Made by a program: the position numbers and the translations under genes. Positions 46,077-55,763 of a stretch of DNA of 64,000 bases are shown here, piece after piece. Source of the DNA: Symploca sp. SIO1C2 (lineage in GTDB: Bacteria; Cyanobacteriota; Cyanobacteriia; Cyanobacteriales; Coleofasciculaceae); NCBI GenBank assembly GCA_010672925.1, contig JAAHFP010000005.1, positions 96,985 through 160,984 on the forward strand, written 5' to 3'. Position 1 is the stretch's first letter. Every line of letters begins with the position of its first letter. A model generated the notes under the pieces. The model was not told where the DNA came from. It was given only the letters and a program-made list of their open reading frames with translations, and made no database searches.

Positions 46077-47957
46077 ATGATGCCAACATTGTTAAATAAT
46101 CGCTACCGGGTACTCCAGAAGCTGGGGGCTGGAGGTTTTGGTAATACTTTCCTGGCAGAAGATACCTATTTGCCTTCCCAAAGGCGATGCGTGATTAAGC
46201 AACTCAAACCTTTAGCCGACGATCCCCAAGCATATCAGCAGGTACAAGAAAGGTTTCAGCGAGAAGGGGCAGTGTTGGAAGAGTTGGGAGAAGGGCACAA
46301 CCAGATTCCTCGATTGTATGCTTACTTTTCAGAAGCTGGACAATTTTACTTAGTACAGGAGTGGATTGAGGGTCAAACCCTGACGCAAAAAGTGGAAAAG
46401 GGAGGAGGCTTGGATGAGAAGGAAGTTAGGGAACTTCTCGTCAGTCTGTTGCCGATAGTTGACTATACCCACAGTTACCACATAATTCACCGGGATATTA
46501 AGCCAGATAACGTGATTATCCGGAAAAAAGATGGCTTACCTGTGCTGATTGATTTTGGTGCTGTCAAAGAAGCAGTGAAGACGGTGGTCAATCCTCAAGC
46601 CGTACCATCAATGGTGATTGGTACTCCTGGATTTATGCCTCCCGAACAAGCCGCAGGACGCCCAACTTATGCTAGCGATTTATACAGTGTAGGGCTAACC
46701 GCCATTTTTTTGCTCACAGGTAAACTACCCCAACAGTTGGAGACAGACCCTCAAACGGGGGAATTTTTGTGGCGTAAGGAACTACCAAATCTGCACTCTA
46801 ATCTAGCAACGGTAATTGAGCGGGCGATCCGTTTCCATTCTAGCGATCGCTTTGCCAGTGCTAAACAAATGCTAGATACTTTAAGAGCAAAAAATTCTGT
46901 TTCTGAGATGGCCACCGTGGCGGTTGCTCCTGGTTCACCCCAAGGAAGGCCGCAAAGGACCACCAGCAATAATTATAATACTGGAGCTACCGTTGCCGTT
47001 GGTCAAACTCCTGCCCAACAAGGTAATCGGAGTAAACCGCTAATCCTTGGTTTAAGTATTGCTGCGGGTGTAATTATTGCTGCTGTGGCAGTTGGCTTGG
47101 GGTTGAGACAACCTACTGAACCGATTGCGGAAAAACCTCCTACTGAACAATCCTCTTCTGAAGCCTCTCCCTCACCATCCCAACCACCGGTAAATCAGTC
47201 TCCCGAAGTTTCACCATCTCCATCCCAACCACCGGTAACTAAATCTCCAGAACCTTCTCCCTCACCAGTAACTAAGTCTCCAGAACCTTCACCATCACCA
47301 TCCCAACCATCAGTAACTAAGTCTCCAGAACCTTCCCCCTCACTATCCAAAACACCAGTAACTAAGTCTCCAGAACCTTCCCCCTCACTATCCCAACCAC
47401 CAGTAACTAAGTCTCCAGAACCTTCTCCCTCACCATCCCAACCACCAATAACTAAATCTCCCTCAGCTTCCCCAGCCCCCTCAGCCCCCTCAGCTTCCCC
47501 ATCTCCTTCTCCTGAACCAGAAAACAAAAACACAAATACTAATCAAAAAATACCTGCATTTCCTCCAGGAACTCAACGTAAAGCGGTAGAATTTGCCTTG
47601 GGTAAACCTACTAAAACCTCAAGTGGTTTGTGGAATACTCGTGCCATGCTTTATGAAGAATATATTCCCAATCAGATAAGTCTCGGATACTTGTATGACC
47701 CTTCCTCTGGGCGTCTGCGGCAAACAGAGGTATCTTTTTATCAATCCGTGGGATTAGAGAGGATGTCCGAAACTTTGAATAAGCTGCTCAATAACAATGC
47801 TTCGGATGAGATTAAACAAGGACTAGAATCGGTATATCAGCGTCAAACTAAGAACTATGAGTTTGTTAGTGGTCGAAACAATAGCCTAAAAGGGGTAATT
47901 CAACGTAATAAACAAGATCGTATCTATGTTGGTGTCTGGGAAGCAGATTTACATTGA
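46077..47957 (+). CDS. Ser/Thr protein kinase with Pro/Ser linker
   Basis: This 626-residue kinase has the glycine loop LGAGGFGNTF, K41 in CVIKQL, the HRD loop H141-R142-D143 (HRDIKPDN) and DFG at 159-161. One membrane helix follows (about 320-345, PLILGLSIAAGVIIAAVAVGLG). The outer part has a long repeat linker (SPSPSQPPVTKSPEP type, about 358-480) from 30-60-base DNA repeats, and a C-terminal domain of about 130 residues (KAVEFALGKPTKTSSGLWNT) found in cyanobacterial kinases. It probably senses something outside the membrane. The next genes are not clearly linked. Confidence 0.92.
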   Translation: MMPTLLNNRYRVLQKLGAGGFGNTFLAEDTYLPSQRRCVIKQLKPLADDPQAYQQVQERFQREGAVLEELGEGHNQIPRLYAYFSEAGQFYLVQEWIEGQTLTQKVEKGGGLDEKEVRELLVSLLPIVDYTHSYHIIHRDIKPDNVIIRKKDGLPVLIDFGAVKEAVKTVVNPQAVPSMVIGTPGFMPPEQAAGRPTYASDLYSVGLTAIFLLTGKLPQQLETDPQTGEFLWRKELPNLHSNLATVIERAIRFHSSDRFASAKQMLDTLRAKNSVSEMATVAVAPGSPQGRPQRTTSNNYNTGATVAVGQTPAQQGNRSKPLILGLSIAAGVIIAAVAVGLGLRQPTEPIAEKPPTEQSSSEASPSPSQPPVNQSPEVSPSPSQPPVTKSPEPSPSPVTKSPEPSPSPSQPSVTKSPEPSPSLSKTPVTKSPEPSPSLSQPPVTKSPEPSPSPSQPPITKSPSASPAPSAPSASPSPSPEPENKNTNTNQKIPAFPPGTQRKAVEFALGKPTKTSSGLWNTRAMLYEEYIPNQISLGYLYDPSSGRLRQTEVSFYQSVGLERMSETLNKLLNNNASDEIKQGLESVYQRQTKNYEFVSGRNNSLKGVIQRNKQDRIYVGVWEADLH

Positions 47958-48774
47958 GATTGGTTGTTTGTTATTTGAGTAGGTTGGGTGTAGCGATAGC
48001 AAAACCCAAAACAATGTACTTCGACACCCTGCCTACTTTAAATCTTTCCTTCACTTTGTCAGTTGGTCGAGCAGTAAGATATCCGAGAATACTCGTCTAA
48101 ATGTAAACAGTTTCACTCATTTATAAAACCTGTGGAACATTTCGGGATGCCTGTAATTATTCCCCAGACTTTACAGGCGCACAGCTATTCCATTGTATAA
48201 AAAGATATCAACAAATAACACGAAAGTCAAGGAGAATTGAGAATTGTAGGGTCGTAAGCATTTGGGCAACAATTTATCGATAAAACCCAAGTTATTCAAT
48301 CCCAATGCTATGCTGCTACGCAAACGCCCTCCGACTGTTTGACCACACACTCTAATTCTTATCGGAAATTGAAACATCCCCTTGCAGGGCGAGAATTTTG
48401 GAAAGTAGGGGTAATTCATGAAGTACCCCTACTGTAAATGTTTCCATCCCTGGATGGCTGATGATTCTGGATATGACGAACAAACATATCCTCAGATTGA
48501 AAAAGCACTTTTCAAAGCAAAGGGATAGAGATTTTGGATTGGGAGCAAGTAATCAAAGGGCTAACTTGAATTTCTTCATTTCTGGACAATACTAGCTCCT
48601 TCAGCTTCCTCAGCTTCCTCAGCTTCCTCAGCTCCCCCAGCTTATCTTAACCACATAGTAAACTGTGCCACGCCACGAGGTACACCATGAACAACTCAAA
48701 ATATTAGAATTTGTTATCTTGGAGAGTTTAAGGCTTTACCCTTAGAACATAACCTAGACTTCTACATCCCATTC
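47958..48774. other. Long gap without a supported gene
   Basis: About 817 bases. A 36-codon frame at 48421-48531 and a minus frame at 48171-48419 are not protein-like. cttcctcag/cccccag-type repeats lie at 48598-48640. A single hairpin ccccttgcaggg at 48379 is not repeated, so it is not a CRISPR array. Confidence 0.5.
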
Positions 48775-50076
48775 ATGGACTTATTAGAGTACCAGGCAAA
48801 AGCATTATTTCGTGAGATTGGTATTCCGGTTTTACCATCTCAGTGCATTGATCGTCCTGCAGATCTTAAAAGTTTACAGATTCCCTATCCGGTGGTGCTG
48901 AAGTCTCAAGTACCTACAGGGGGAAGAAGTAGAGCTGGTGGTATCCGTTTTGTTGAAAATACCATAGACGCGATCGCGGCAGCTAGGGCAATTTTCAACC
49001 TCTCGATTTTAGGTAGATATCCTCAAGTTTTACTAGCAGAATCCCGTTATGACACAGACCAGGAACTTTACTTAGCAGTGATACTCGACTATTCTCTGGG
49101 ACGTCCGGTTCTGTTGGGTTCTTCCCAAGGAGGTATTTGCGTTGAGGTACTTATAGAGCATTTACAAAAGGTTGTTGTTGAAGAAAAGTTCTCTCCTTAC
49201 TATGCAAGGCGTTTAGCAGTTCAAATGGGACTCCAGGATCATCTCATTGAATCTGTTAGTGGGATTGTACAGAAGATGTACCAGCTATTTGTGCAAAAAG
49301 ACCTAGACTTGGTGGAAATCAACCCTCTCGGCATCAGTGCTAGGGGAGAGGTAATGGCTTTGGATGGCAAAATTACGGTAAATGAGAGTGCTCTGGGACG
49401 TCATCCGGAGTTAGCTACTCTTGTTTCTACTATAGTTAAAGGTATCCCGGAGCGGCAACTGCCCAAAAATCAATTAACTAACACAGAAGGCAATATTGGC
49501 ATTCTCTGTAACAGCAGCTGTCTAGCGGCAACCACATTAGATTTGCTCTACCAGCAACAGGGAGAACCCGCCAGCTGCTTGATTGTGGAAGAGGATAATA
49601 TTGCTCCTTTAGACTCAGACTTGGCTGAAGAGGAACAACTACAGACTGCTTTGGAGAAACTAACGGAGGCTCAAGACATTGAAGTGGTTTTAGTCAATAT
49701 TTTGAGTAATGCTGCCAAAAGTGAACAAGTCGCCAAGTTGATTGCCAATTATCTCTTGTCTCAATTTGAGGACACCCCGGTTTTAAGTGTCCCTAACCGG
49801 ATAGAAATACCGACTGGCTTTACCTCCAGTTTTCGTCAACAGACAACTAATCTCCACCCCACTACTCAGCAGAAATCAGCATCTCTCAAGAAACGCTTCG
49901 GCAAAACTTCTCTACCTAGATTTGTTATCCGCTTAGTTGGAGGAGCAATTGACTCTACTCAAGAACTTTTAGCCGGAATACCTGTATATTGGATGGATAA
50001 CTTGGATGAAGCCGTAGCCCAGGCTGTATCTTTAGCGGAGTCAACTGTAAAAAACTCCAGGCAGCAAACGAATTAG
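48775..50076 (+). CDS. sucC: Succinyl-CoA synthetase beta-like protein, C-terminus altered
   Basis: This 433-residue protein matches SucC over its length. The ATP-grasp half is well kept (LLEYQAKALFREIGIPV, VVLKSQVPTGGRSRAGGI, VEINPLGI, MALDGKI). The C-terminal ligase half is not: the glycine-rich stretch normally GNIGCMVNGAGLAM reads GNIGILCNSSCLAA, the DVGGGA loop reads IVEEDN, and the normal VNIFGG reads VNILSN. Those glycines form the site where the phosphohistidine loop docks. It is followed by the sucD-like gene after 29 bases. The family is sure; normal activity is doubtful. Confidence 0.8.
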   Translation: MDLLEYQAKALFREIGIPVLPSQCIDRPADLKSLQIPYPVVLKSQVPTGGRSRAGGIRFVENTIDAIAAARAIFNLSILGRYPQVLLAESRYDTDQELYLAVILDYSLGRPVLLGSSQGGICVEVLIEHLQKVVVEEKFSPYYARRLAVQMGLQDHLIESVSGIVQKMYQLFVQKDLDLVEINPLGISARGEVMALDGKITVNESALGRHPELATLVSTIVKGIPERQLPKNQLTNTEGNIGILCNSSCLAATTLDLLYQQQGEPASCLIVEEDNIAPLDSDLAEEEQLQTALEKLTEAQDIEVVLVNILSNAAKSEQVAKLIANYLLSQFEDTPVLSVPNRIEIPTGFTSSFRQQTTNLHPTTQQKSASLKKRFGKTSLPRFVIRLVGGAIDSTQELLAGIPVYWMDNLDEAVAQAVSLAESTVKNSRQQTN

Positions 50077-50105
50077 GAATCAAGGCTGAATTATTAAGAC
50101 TGAAG

Positions 50106-50999
50106 ATGAACTTAAAACCAGACAGCAAAGTCCTAATACAGGGTATTGCCCAACCCCTGGGTTCATACTATGCAGCCCGCATGAGAGACTACGGTACCAA
50201 TATTGTAGCTGGGGTCAGTGTCCGTAAGGAAGAATACCAATTGCCAGAGATTCCGGTATTTGACTTAGTAGAGCAAGCTTGTCAGTATACCGGACCGGTG
50301 GATACAACGATTATTTTTGTGGAGCCCTACAGAGCCTTAGATGCGGCCTTAGAAGCAATAGATGCTGGTATCCCACAAATCGTCATCTTCACTCGCGGTA
50401 TTCCCCCCCTGGATGTAGTGCGTTTACTACGGAAAGCAGAAGCGACAAACACTCTCATTGTCGGTCCGAGTAGTTCCGGCATCATTGTGCCGGGAAAAAT
50501 CTTGCTGGGTGCTCAAGAAAGTGAGTTTTATACCCCGGGGTCAGTGGGTTTAATTACCCATGCTGGTATTCTTACTTACGAAGTAGCTCTTGCTCTGAGC
50601 CAAGCTGGACTGGGACAATCAATTGGCGTGAATCTGGGTAATGAGGCAATTGTTGGCTCTTCTTTTCGTCAGTGGCTAGAAATTTTGGCGAAGGATAAGA
50701 GTACTGAGGCAATTGTTTTAGTGGATCAATCCGGCGGTAGTAGCGAGGAGACAACAGCTGAATTTATTGCTCAAGTTATTGATAAACCGGTAATTACCTA
50801 TTTTGCTGGCAATTATACGCCTGGGTCGAAACAATTTGGCAATGCTAGTTCTATTATTGCTGCTCAATTATCCGGACCAGTGACGAAAGCTACTACTGTT
50901 CAGCAAAAAGTTGCCGCTTTTAAGCAAGCAAAAGTACCAGTTGCCCAAAGTCCTTCCGAAATTCCCAAATTAGTTAAAAAAGCCTTAAAAAAGAAGTGA
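50106..50999 (+). CDS. sucD: Succinyl-CoA synthetase alpha-like protein lacking catalytic His
   Basis: This 297-residue protein aligns with SucD end to end (SKVLIQGIAQPLGSYYAARM, EAIDAGIPQIVIFTRGIPPLD, AGILTYEVALALS). In active SucD a histidine (His246 in E. coli, in GHAGAI) carries the phosphate; here the stretch is FGNASSI with Asn at residue 246. The partner glutamate (E. coli Glu208, in GEIGGS) is Gln208 here (DQSGGS). The CoA-side GPNCPG is GPSSSG. With the changed partner beta gene, this looks like a pseudoenzyme pair or a repurposed one, since both frames stay full length and clean. Confidence 0.85.
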   Translation: MNLKPDSKVLIQGIAQPLGSYYAARMRDYGTNIVAGVSVRKEEYQLPEIPVFDLVEQACQYTGPVDTTIIFVEPYRALDAALEAIDAGIPQIVIFTRGIPPLDVVRLLRKAEATNTLIVGPSSSGIIVPGKILLGAQESEFYTPGSVGLITHAGILTYEVALALSQAGLGQSIGVNLGNEAIVGSSFRQWLEILAKDKSTEAIVLVDQSGGSSEETTAEFIAQVIDKPVITYFAGNYTPGSKQFGNASSIIAAQLSGPVTKATTVQQKVAAFKQAKVPVAQSPSEIPKLVKKALKKK

Positions 51000-51415
51000 A
51001 TAAGTTCAAGCTTTTACCAATAAAAAGCAGTTATTTGTCAACCCCATGAAATTTAATTTAATGAAGCATTGGCAAAAGATTAAGAATAATTGCACTAAAA
51101 CCATAAGATTGTGGTTTGAATCCTATGCTGATATCAGCCTTTTGGCTGTCGGCGTCAAGTGAGCTGGGGGAGCTGGGGGAGTTGAGGAAGAGGAATACAA
51201 TTTTTCTGACTCTTTGGGGTATTTCCATATATAGGGTTTTTTTAGTTCCCAAAAACTATATGTGGGATTTGACAAAATGCACGACCCTTTAATTTGTCAC
51301 CTACCACCTAACACCTACCACCTACCACCTAACACCTACCACCTACCACCTAACACCTACCACCTACCACCTCACTCAAGAGCTTTTGTAATTACTACAA
51401 GGGAGAAAACTCAGT
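51000..51415. other. Gap with cacctaa/cacctac tandem repeats
   Basis: Bases 51298-51371 are about ten seven-base units of cacctaa/cacctac, ending 45 bases before chlB. The stretch before it has ggagctggg copies (51162-51182). No gene is supported. Confidence 0.8.
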
Positions 51416-52942
51416 ATGAAATTGGCTTACTGGATGTATGCAGGTCCTGCCCACATTGGTACTCTCCGGATTGCCAGTTCTTTTAAAAATGTTCACGCTA
51501 TCATGCACGCACCCCTGGGGGATGACTATTTCAATGTCATGCGCTCAATGCTAGAACGGGAACGGAACTACACTCCAGTAACTGCTAGTATTGTTGATCG
51601 CAATGTTCTGGCGCGGGGTTCCCAAGAAAAAGTGGTGGATAATATCGTCCGCAAGGATCAAGAGGAAACTCCTGATTTGATTGTGTTGACCCCTACCTGC
51701 ACCTCTAGTATCTTGCAGGAAGACCTGGAAAATTTTGTTGATCGCGCCCAAATGGAATCGAAGGGTGACGTAATGCTAGCGGATGTGAACCATTATCGGG
51801 TGAACGAACTACAAGCCGCAGACATTACCCTCAATCAAATTGTTAAGTACTACATCAGCAAAGCCCAGAAGAAAGGTCAATTACCAGAAAGTAAGACAGA
51901 AAAACCTTCTGTTAATATTATCGGTGTTTCCACCCTCGGCTTCCACAATCAGCATGATTGTACCGAATTGAAGCGGCTAATGGTTGACTTGGGTATTGAG
52001 GTGAATGAAGTTATACCAGAGGGAGCCTCGGTCCAAAATCTGAAGAATTTGCCCAAGGCTTGGTTTAACCTAGTACCTTATCGGGAAGTTGGTCTGTCGG
52101 CAGCCCGTTACCTAGAAGCAGAGTTAGGGATGCCTTACATCGATATTACGCCCATGGGTGTGGTGGAAACTGCTCGTTGTATCCGCAAGATTCAGGAAGT
52201 AATCAATGCTCAAGGGGCAGAAGTAAATTACGAAGGCTACATCGAAAACCAAACCCTCTACGTTTCCCAAGCTGCTTGGTTCTCTCGTTCCATCGATTGT
52301 CAGAACTTAACTGGCAAGAAAGCTGTTGTCTTTGGCGACAATACCCACGCGGCTGCGATGACGAAAATTCTCGCACGGGAGATGGGCATTCATGTTGTCC
52401 TAGCTGGTACTTACTGCAAGTATGATGAAAAGTGGTTCCGGGAACAGGTAAGCGAATACTGCGAGGAAATCCTTATTAGTGATGATAACGGTGCTATTGC
52501 CGACGCGATCGCTCGCCTTGAACCGGCAGCTATTTTCGGCACTCAAATGGAACGCCATGTAGGTAAGCGCTTAAACATTCCCTGTGGTGTGATTGCTGCT
52601 CCCATTCACATCCAAGACTTCCCTATTGGTTACAAACCTTTCCTCGGTTACGAAGGTACTAACCAGGTAGCGGATTTGGTGTACAATTCCTTTACCTTGG
52701 GGATGGAAGACCATCTGCTGGAAATCTTTGGTGGTCACGATACCAAGGAAGTTATCCACAAAGGTATATCTGCTGACTCTGACTTAAACTGGAACAAGGA
52801 AGCCAAAGCAGAACTTAATAAGGTTCCCGGTTTCGTGCGGGGTAAAGTGAAGCGTAACACTGAGAAGTTTGCCCGTGAGCGTGACATCAGTGAAATTACC
52901 CTTGAGGTAATGTATGCTGCGAAGGAAGCTGTAGGAGCTTGA
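51416..52942 (+). CDS. chlB: Light-independent protochlorophyllide reductase subunit B
   Basis: This 508-residue protein is the B subunit of dark-operative protochlorophyllide reductase, a nitrogenase-like enzyme that makes chlorophyllide without light together with ChlL and ChlN. It opens with [19 protein letters not shown]36 in APLGDDYF is the unusual aspartate ligand of the shared iron-sulfur cluster; [12 protein letters not shown] holds a cluster cysteine. The C-terminal substrate-side helix ([21 protein letters not shown]) is present. Start has GGGAG upstream. chlL and chlN are not in the window. Confidence 0.97.
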   Translation: MKLAYWMYAGPAHIGTLRIASSFKNVHAIMHAPLGDDYFNVMRSMLERERNYTPVTASIVDRNVLARGSQEKVVDNIVRKDQEETPDLIVLTPTCTSSILQEDLENFVDRAQMESKGDVMLADVNHYRVNELQAADITLNQIVKYYISKAQKKGQLPESKTEKPSVNIIGVSTLGFHNQHDCTELKRLMVDLGIEVNEVIPEGASVQNLKNLPKAWFNLVPYREVGLSAARYLEAELGMPYIDITPMGVVETARCIRKIQEVINAQGAEVNYEGYIENQTLYVSQAAWFSRSIDCQNLTGKKAVVFGDNTHAAAMTKILAREMGIHVVLAGTYCKYDEKWFREQVSEYCEEILISDDNGAIADAIARLEPAAIFGTQMERHVGKRLNIPCGVIAAPIHIQDFPIGYKPFLGYEGTNQVADLVYNSFTLGMEDHLLEIFGGHDTKEVIHKGISADSDLNWNKEAKAELNKVPGFVRGKVKRNTEKFARERDISEITLEVMYAAKEAVGA

Positions 52943-53020
52943 TAATTTTCGGGGTTGTTAACAGTAGTGATAAGTGATCAACCCCACATGATAAATATCA
53001 CCATTTTTATATTCCACCCT

Positions 53021-53048
53021 GTAGAGATGTTGCCTGCAACGTCTCTAC
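53021..53048. repeat. 28-bp palindrome copy
   Basis: Near-perfect palindrome with core gttgcctgcaac and arms gtagagat/gtctctac. No terminal repeats flank it. Confidence 0.8.
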
Positions 53049-53291
53049 TTTATACTAAAAAATTTAATCAATTTTCATTGAACCTTTACTGCACATTTTT
53101 CAAAAAAGACATAATATGAAAGTCAAACAGAAGTATTCATCATTTCTGGCTTGTGAGAGGATAACTACTATTCATTCCTCAAAAAAACATTAATTGTTTT
53201 TCATAAAAATTATATCATGTCCGGGTAATTACTTATAATTCTTTCTACCTTGCAACCTTCTTTCTGCCCTCGGAACCTCCTGCCTGGGGTT

Positions 53292-53320
53292 CCCCTCCAA
53301 GGAGGGGTTAGGGGTGGGTT
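53292..53320 (-). repeat. 29-bp hairpin repeat, copy 6 of 6
   Basis: Same family as 23116-23144, arm cccctccaaggagggg followed by ttaggggtgggtt. Confidence 0.75.
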
Positions 53321-53477
53321 ATGCCTGAAGTGTAAGTATGCAACCGGACATGATATTACAGGGTATCTACCAAAGTGAAATTTACTAAGTAGGTACAGTC
53401 ATGCTAGAAAAAATTATTCCCAATCATTCAGTGCCAATGACAGTCAACTTTTTGATGTCCAAACTGAAAAATCTACA

Positions 53478-54407
53478 TTGGAAGACTTTCAACCATTAGT
53501 TAGTGTAATTATTACTAGCTATAATTATGAGCAATTTATTGCTAGAGCAATTGATAGTGTACTGGAACAAACATATACTTCTACCGAGATAATTGTGGTA
53601 GATGATGGGTCTCAAGATAATTCCATAAAAATTATTCAAAGCTATGGCAATAAAATCATTCCTATATTGAAATCTAATGGAGGAGAAGCATCTGCAACTA
53701 ACGCTGGAATGGCAGCTAGTTCAGGTAGTATCATTTGTTTCTTAGATGCAGACGATATGTTTTCACCAGAAAAAGTGGCTAATGTGGTCAATGCCTTGCG
53801 AATACACCCAGAATCAGGTTGGTGTTTTCATTCCCTACAGGTTTTAAGTAAAACTAATCCAATAAAAGAGGAAACATTTACAGGGAATGTTCAGATATGG
53901 GATCTAGTAGATAGCCTCAAAAAAGGCAAAATGACTACTCACTTAAGCAAACCAGTTCCTCCTACTTCTGGTTTATCTTTTCGACGTTCTTTATTAAAAC
54001 AGATTTTACCAATTCCAGAAAATATTAAAATTGTCTGCGATAGCTATATGCAATTTGTTGCTCTAGGTCTTAGTAAGGGTGTATTTATTGACTTACCTTT
54101 AGCCTACTACAGACACCATGGGAACAATGCCTACGCAGAAAACCCACAAAAACCTTTATTAGAAGCCAGGATGCACGTACTGACAGGTTACTGGATACGG
54201 CTTAAATTTCCCTCCCTATCTTGCTTTGCAGATAACATTATGGCAGCAGGTTTGGGTACTTACTGGAAATTAGGTAAGATGACTCCAGAAGAGCAGGAGT
54301 TGGTCAACCATCATCTCAACTCAGTGCCCTTGTACAAAAAGTGGGAAATTTATCTGAGAGCTATTTTCAATTATGCTCTCTTTGAAATTCGACAAAAAAA
54401 TGTCTAA
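53478..54407 (+). CDS. Glycosyltransferase family 2
   Basis: This 309-residue GT-A enzyme has SVIITSYNYEQFIARAIDSVL at its start, VVDDGSQDNS, and the DXD-type FLDADDMFSPEK. The start is a TTG at 53478; no ATG in frame exists upstream before a stop at 53376, yet the upstream codons read plausibly (SANDSQLFDVQTEKST), so the true start or an old frame change is unsure. It resembles the GT2 at 37022-37924 closely. It is the only plus-strand gene of the second sugar locus. Confidence 0.88.
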   Translation: MEDFQPLVSVIITSYNYEQFIARAIDSVLEQTYTSTEIIVVDDGSQDNSIKIIQSYGNKIIPILKSNGGEASATNAGMAASSGSIICFLDADDMFSPEKVANVVNALRIHPESGWCFHSLQVLSKTNPIKEETFTGNVQIWDLVDSLKKGKMTTHLSKPVPPTSGLSFRRSLLKQILPIPENIKIVCDSYMQFVALGLSKGVFIDLPLAYYRHHGNNAYAENPQKPLLEARMHVLTGYWIRLKFPSLSCFADNIMAAGLGTYWKLGKMTPEEQELVNHHLNSVPLYKKWEIYLRAIFNYALFEIRQKNV

Positions 54408-54446
54408 TATCAAATTCGGTTACAATAGAGCCTTTATTCCCACATT

Positions 54447-54474
54447 GTAGAGACGTTGCCTGCAACGTCTCTAC
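54447..54474. repeat. 28-bp palindrome copy
   Basis: Core gttgcctgcaac with gtagagac/gtctctac arms, the same family as 21807-21834. It lies between the convergent GT2 and methyltransferase genes. Confidence 0.85.
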
Positions 54475-54504
54475 AGGCTTTTCCCCTCTGCCTTTTGCTA
54501 TAGC

Positions 54505-55704
54505 TCAAACACAAATAAACTCAGGATGTAAATTCCAACTTGCGAGTAGTTGTCGAATTTCCTGCTCATAAAGAGGATTAACCACAATTACTACATCTGG
54601 TTGATAGTCTCGCATCAACTCTGGGGGAACAATTTTTTGCCCTGTTCCCGCAATGTACATCCCTTGTTTGCGGGGATTAAGATCCACTGCATATTCAACC
54701 AAATCTTGAAGCTTGAGGATATTTAAGAAAGTAACACCCTTAGAACCTGCACCCCAAACCACTACTTTTTTTCCAGCCTGAGTGATTTGGGCTAATTTAT
54801 GCTGCCAATTTTCTACTTTGGCATTGAACTTAGTGGTAAAAGCAGCAATATCCCGGCCTAAAATTTCCACTTCATCCTGTCCCTCATGAATAGGAGGCAC
54901 TCCTGTGTCAGTGGGCACAGCCTCTAGACACAGAAATTGTCCTCCAAACTCTTCTCTGACGTTGTTAACCTTAAACCCACAACTAGTAAAGGCTTTGATC
55001 AGGGAAGTAGGAGCAAAGTAACAGCAGTGTTCATAGATAATGTCCCAAACTGCTAGATTACGAAATGTATCTAAGGCATTGGGGACTTCAAAAAACACCT
55101 TAGTACTCAGGCGATTGCCGATGGACTGTCGTAGGGAATCGAGCAAGTCAGCTGGATTGGGAATATGCTCTAGAGTATGCCGACAAGCAATCAAATCAGC
55201 TTGATAGTCTTGGTAGTCTTCCGAGTAAAAGTCCTGAACAAATTGAACTTGGTTTTCCATCGAGCTATGCTCTGATCTAGGAACATAGCTGGGGTCAAAA
55301 CCTACCCCTCGGTTATTGCCCAATTCGCACAAGGAGATCAGAAAATCTCCTTTGCCGCAACCAATCTCTATAATATCTTTGTCATAAAGATGGTGGTTTT
55401 CTACCAAACCGGTGGCAAGGGATTGGGCATATTCTTGAAACCGGGGAGAGTAGTGCAAGGAGTTTTCATAGTCCTGGGAGTAGCCTAACTTAGCTGGATC
55501 AAAGGCTACATTGGTAATAAAACCACAGCTAGGGCAGAAAGCTAGTATGATATCTCCCTTAGGACAATTTCGGGCTGCTTGTTGTTCTGGCCAGAGAAGA
55601 TTACAGTAGACTGGCATCTCCAACATTGCAAAAAATTGCTCTAAATCTGGAGATTGACAAACAGGGCAGGTTTGGTCAGATAAATTTTTCATCGAAAAAA
55701 TCAT
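54505..55704 (-). CDS. Zinc-finger SAM methyltransferase (C-methyltransferase type)
   Basis: This 399-residue protein has an N-terminal zinc-type cluster (CPVCQSPD and CPSCGF), a SAM domain with motif I IIEIGCGKGDFLISLCELG, and a C-terminal Rossmann-like domain (VVVWGAGSKGVTFLNIL). This order (Methyltransf_13, SAM core, Methyltransf_14) is that of sugar C-methyltransferases. The usual HGGS-R block is GGQFLCLEA here, as in its paralog at 57137-58366, so its acceptor may differ. Start may be the first ATG or the one four codons later. Confidence 0.85.
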   Translation of the reverse strand: MIFSMKNLSDQTCPVCQSPDLEQFFAMLEMPVYCNLLWPEQQAARNCPKGDIILAFCPSCGFITNVAFDPAKLGYSQDYENSLHYSPRFQEYAQSLATGLVENHHLYDKDIIEIGCGKGDFLISLCELGNNRGVGFDPSYVPRSEHSSMENQVQFVQDFYSEDYQDYQADLIACRHTLEHIPNPADLLDSLRQSIGNRLSTKVFFEVPNALDTFRNLAVWDIIYEHCCYFAPTSLIKAFTSCGFKVNNVREEFGGQFLCLEAVPTDTGVPPIHEGQDEVEILGRDIAAFTTKFNAKVENWQHKLAQITQAGKKVVVWGAGSKGVTFLNILKLQDLVEYAVDLNPRKQGMYIAGTGQKIVPPELMRDYQPDVVIVVNPLYEQEIRQLLASWNLHPEFICV

Positions 55705-55763
55705 CAGTTCTTCTTTATTTCCCTATCTCCCCATCTTCCCACCCTCCCCACACTTCCCACACT

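Larger units (their letters stand above)
52943..53477. other. Intergenic region with palindromic repeats
   Basis: Bases 53021-53048 are a copy of the 28-bp palindrome family (core gttgcctgcaac). Bases 53292-53320 are copy 6 of the 29-bp hairpin repeat. No gene is supported. An ATG-led 33-codon frame at 53401-53502 runs in a different phase from the next gene. Confidence 0.7.

Noticed and set aside
48360..48400. CRISPR-repeat-like ttgaaac next to ccccttgcaggg
   Set aside because: Only one occurrence; no second repeat at a suitable distance.
48775..50999. ATP-citrate lyase or ADP-forming acetyl-CoA synthetase
   Set aside because: Gene sizes and order match separate SucC and SucD; no extra domains are fused.
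51416..52942. Nitrogenase NifK or related subunit
   Set aside because: N-terminus, D36 cluster ligand and length match ChlB.
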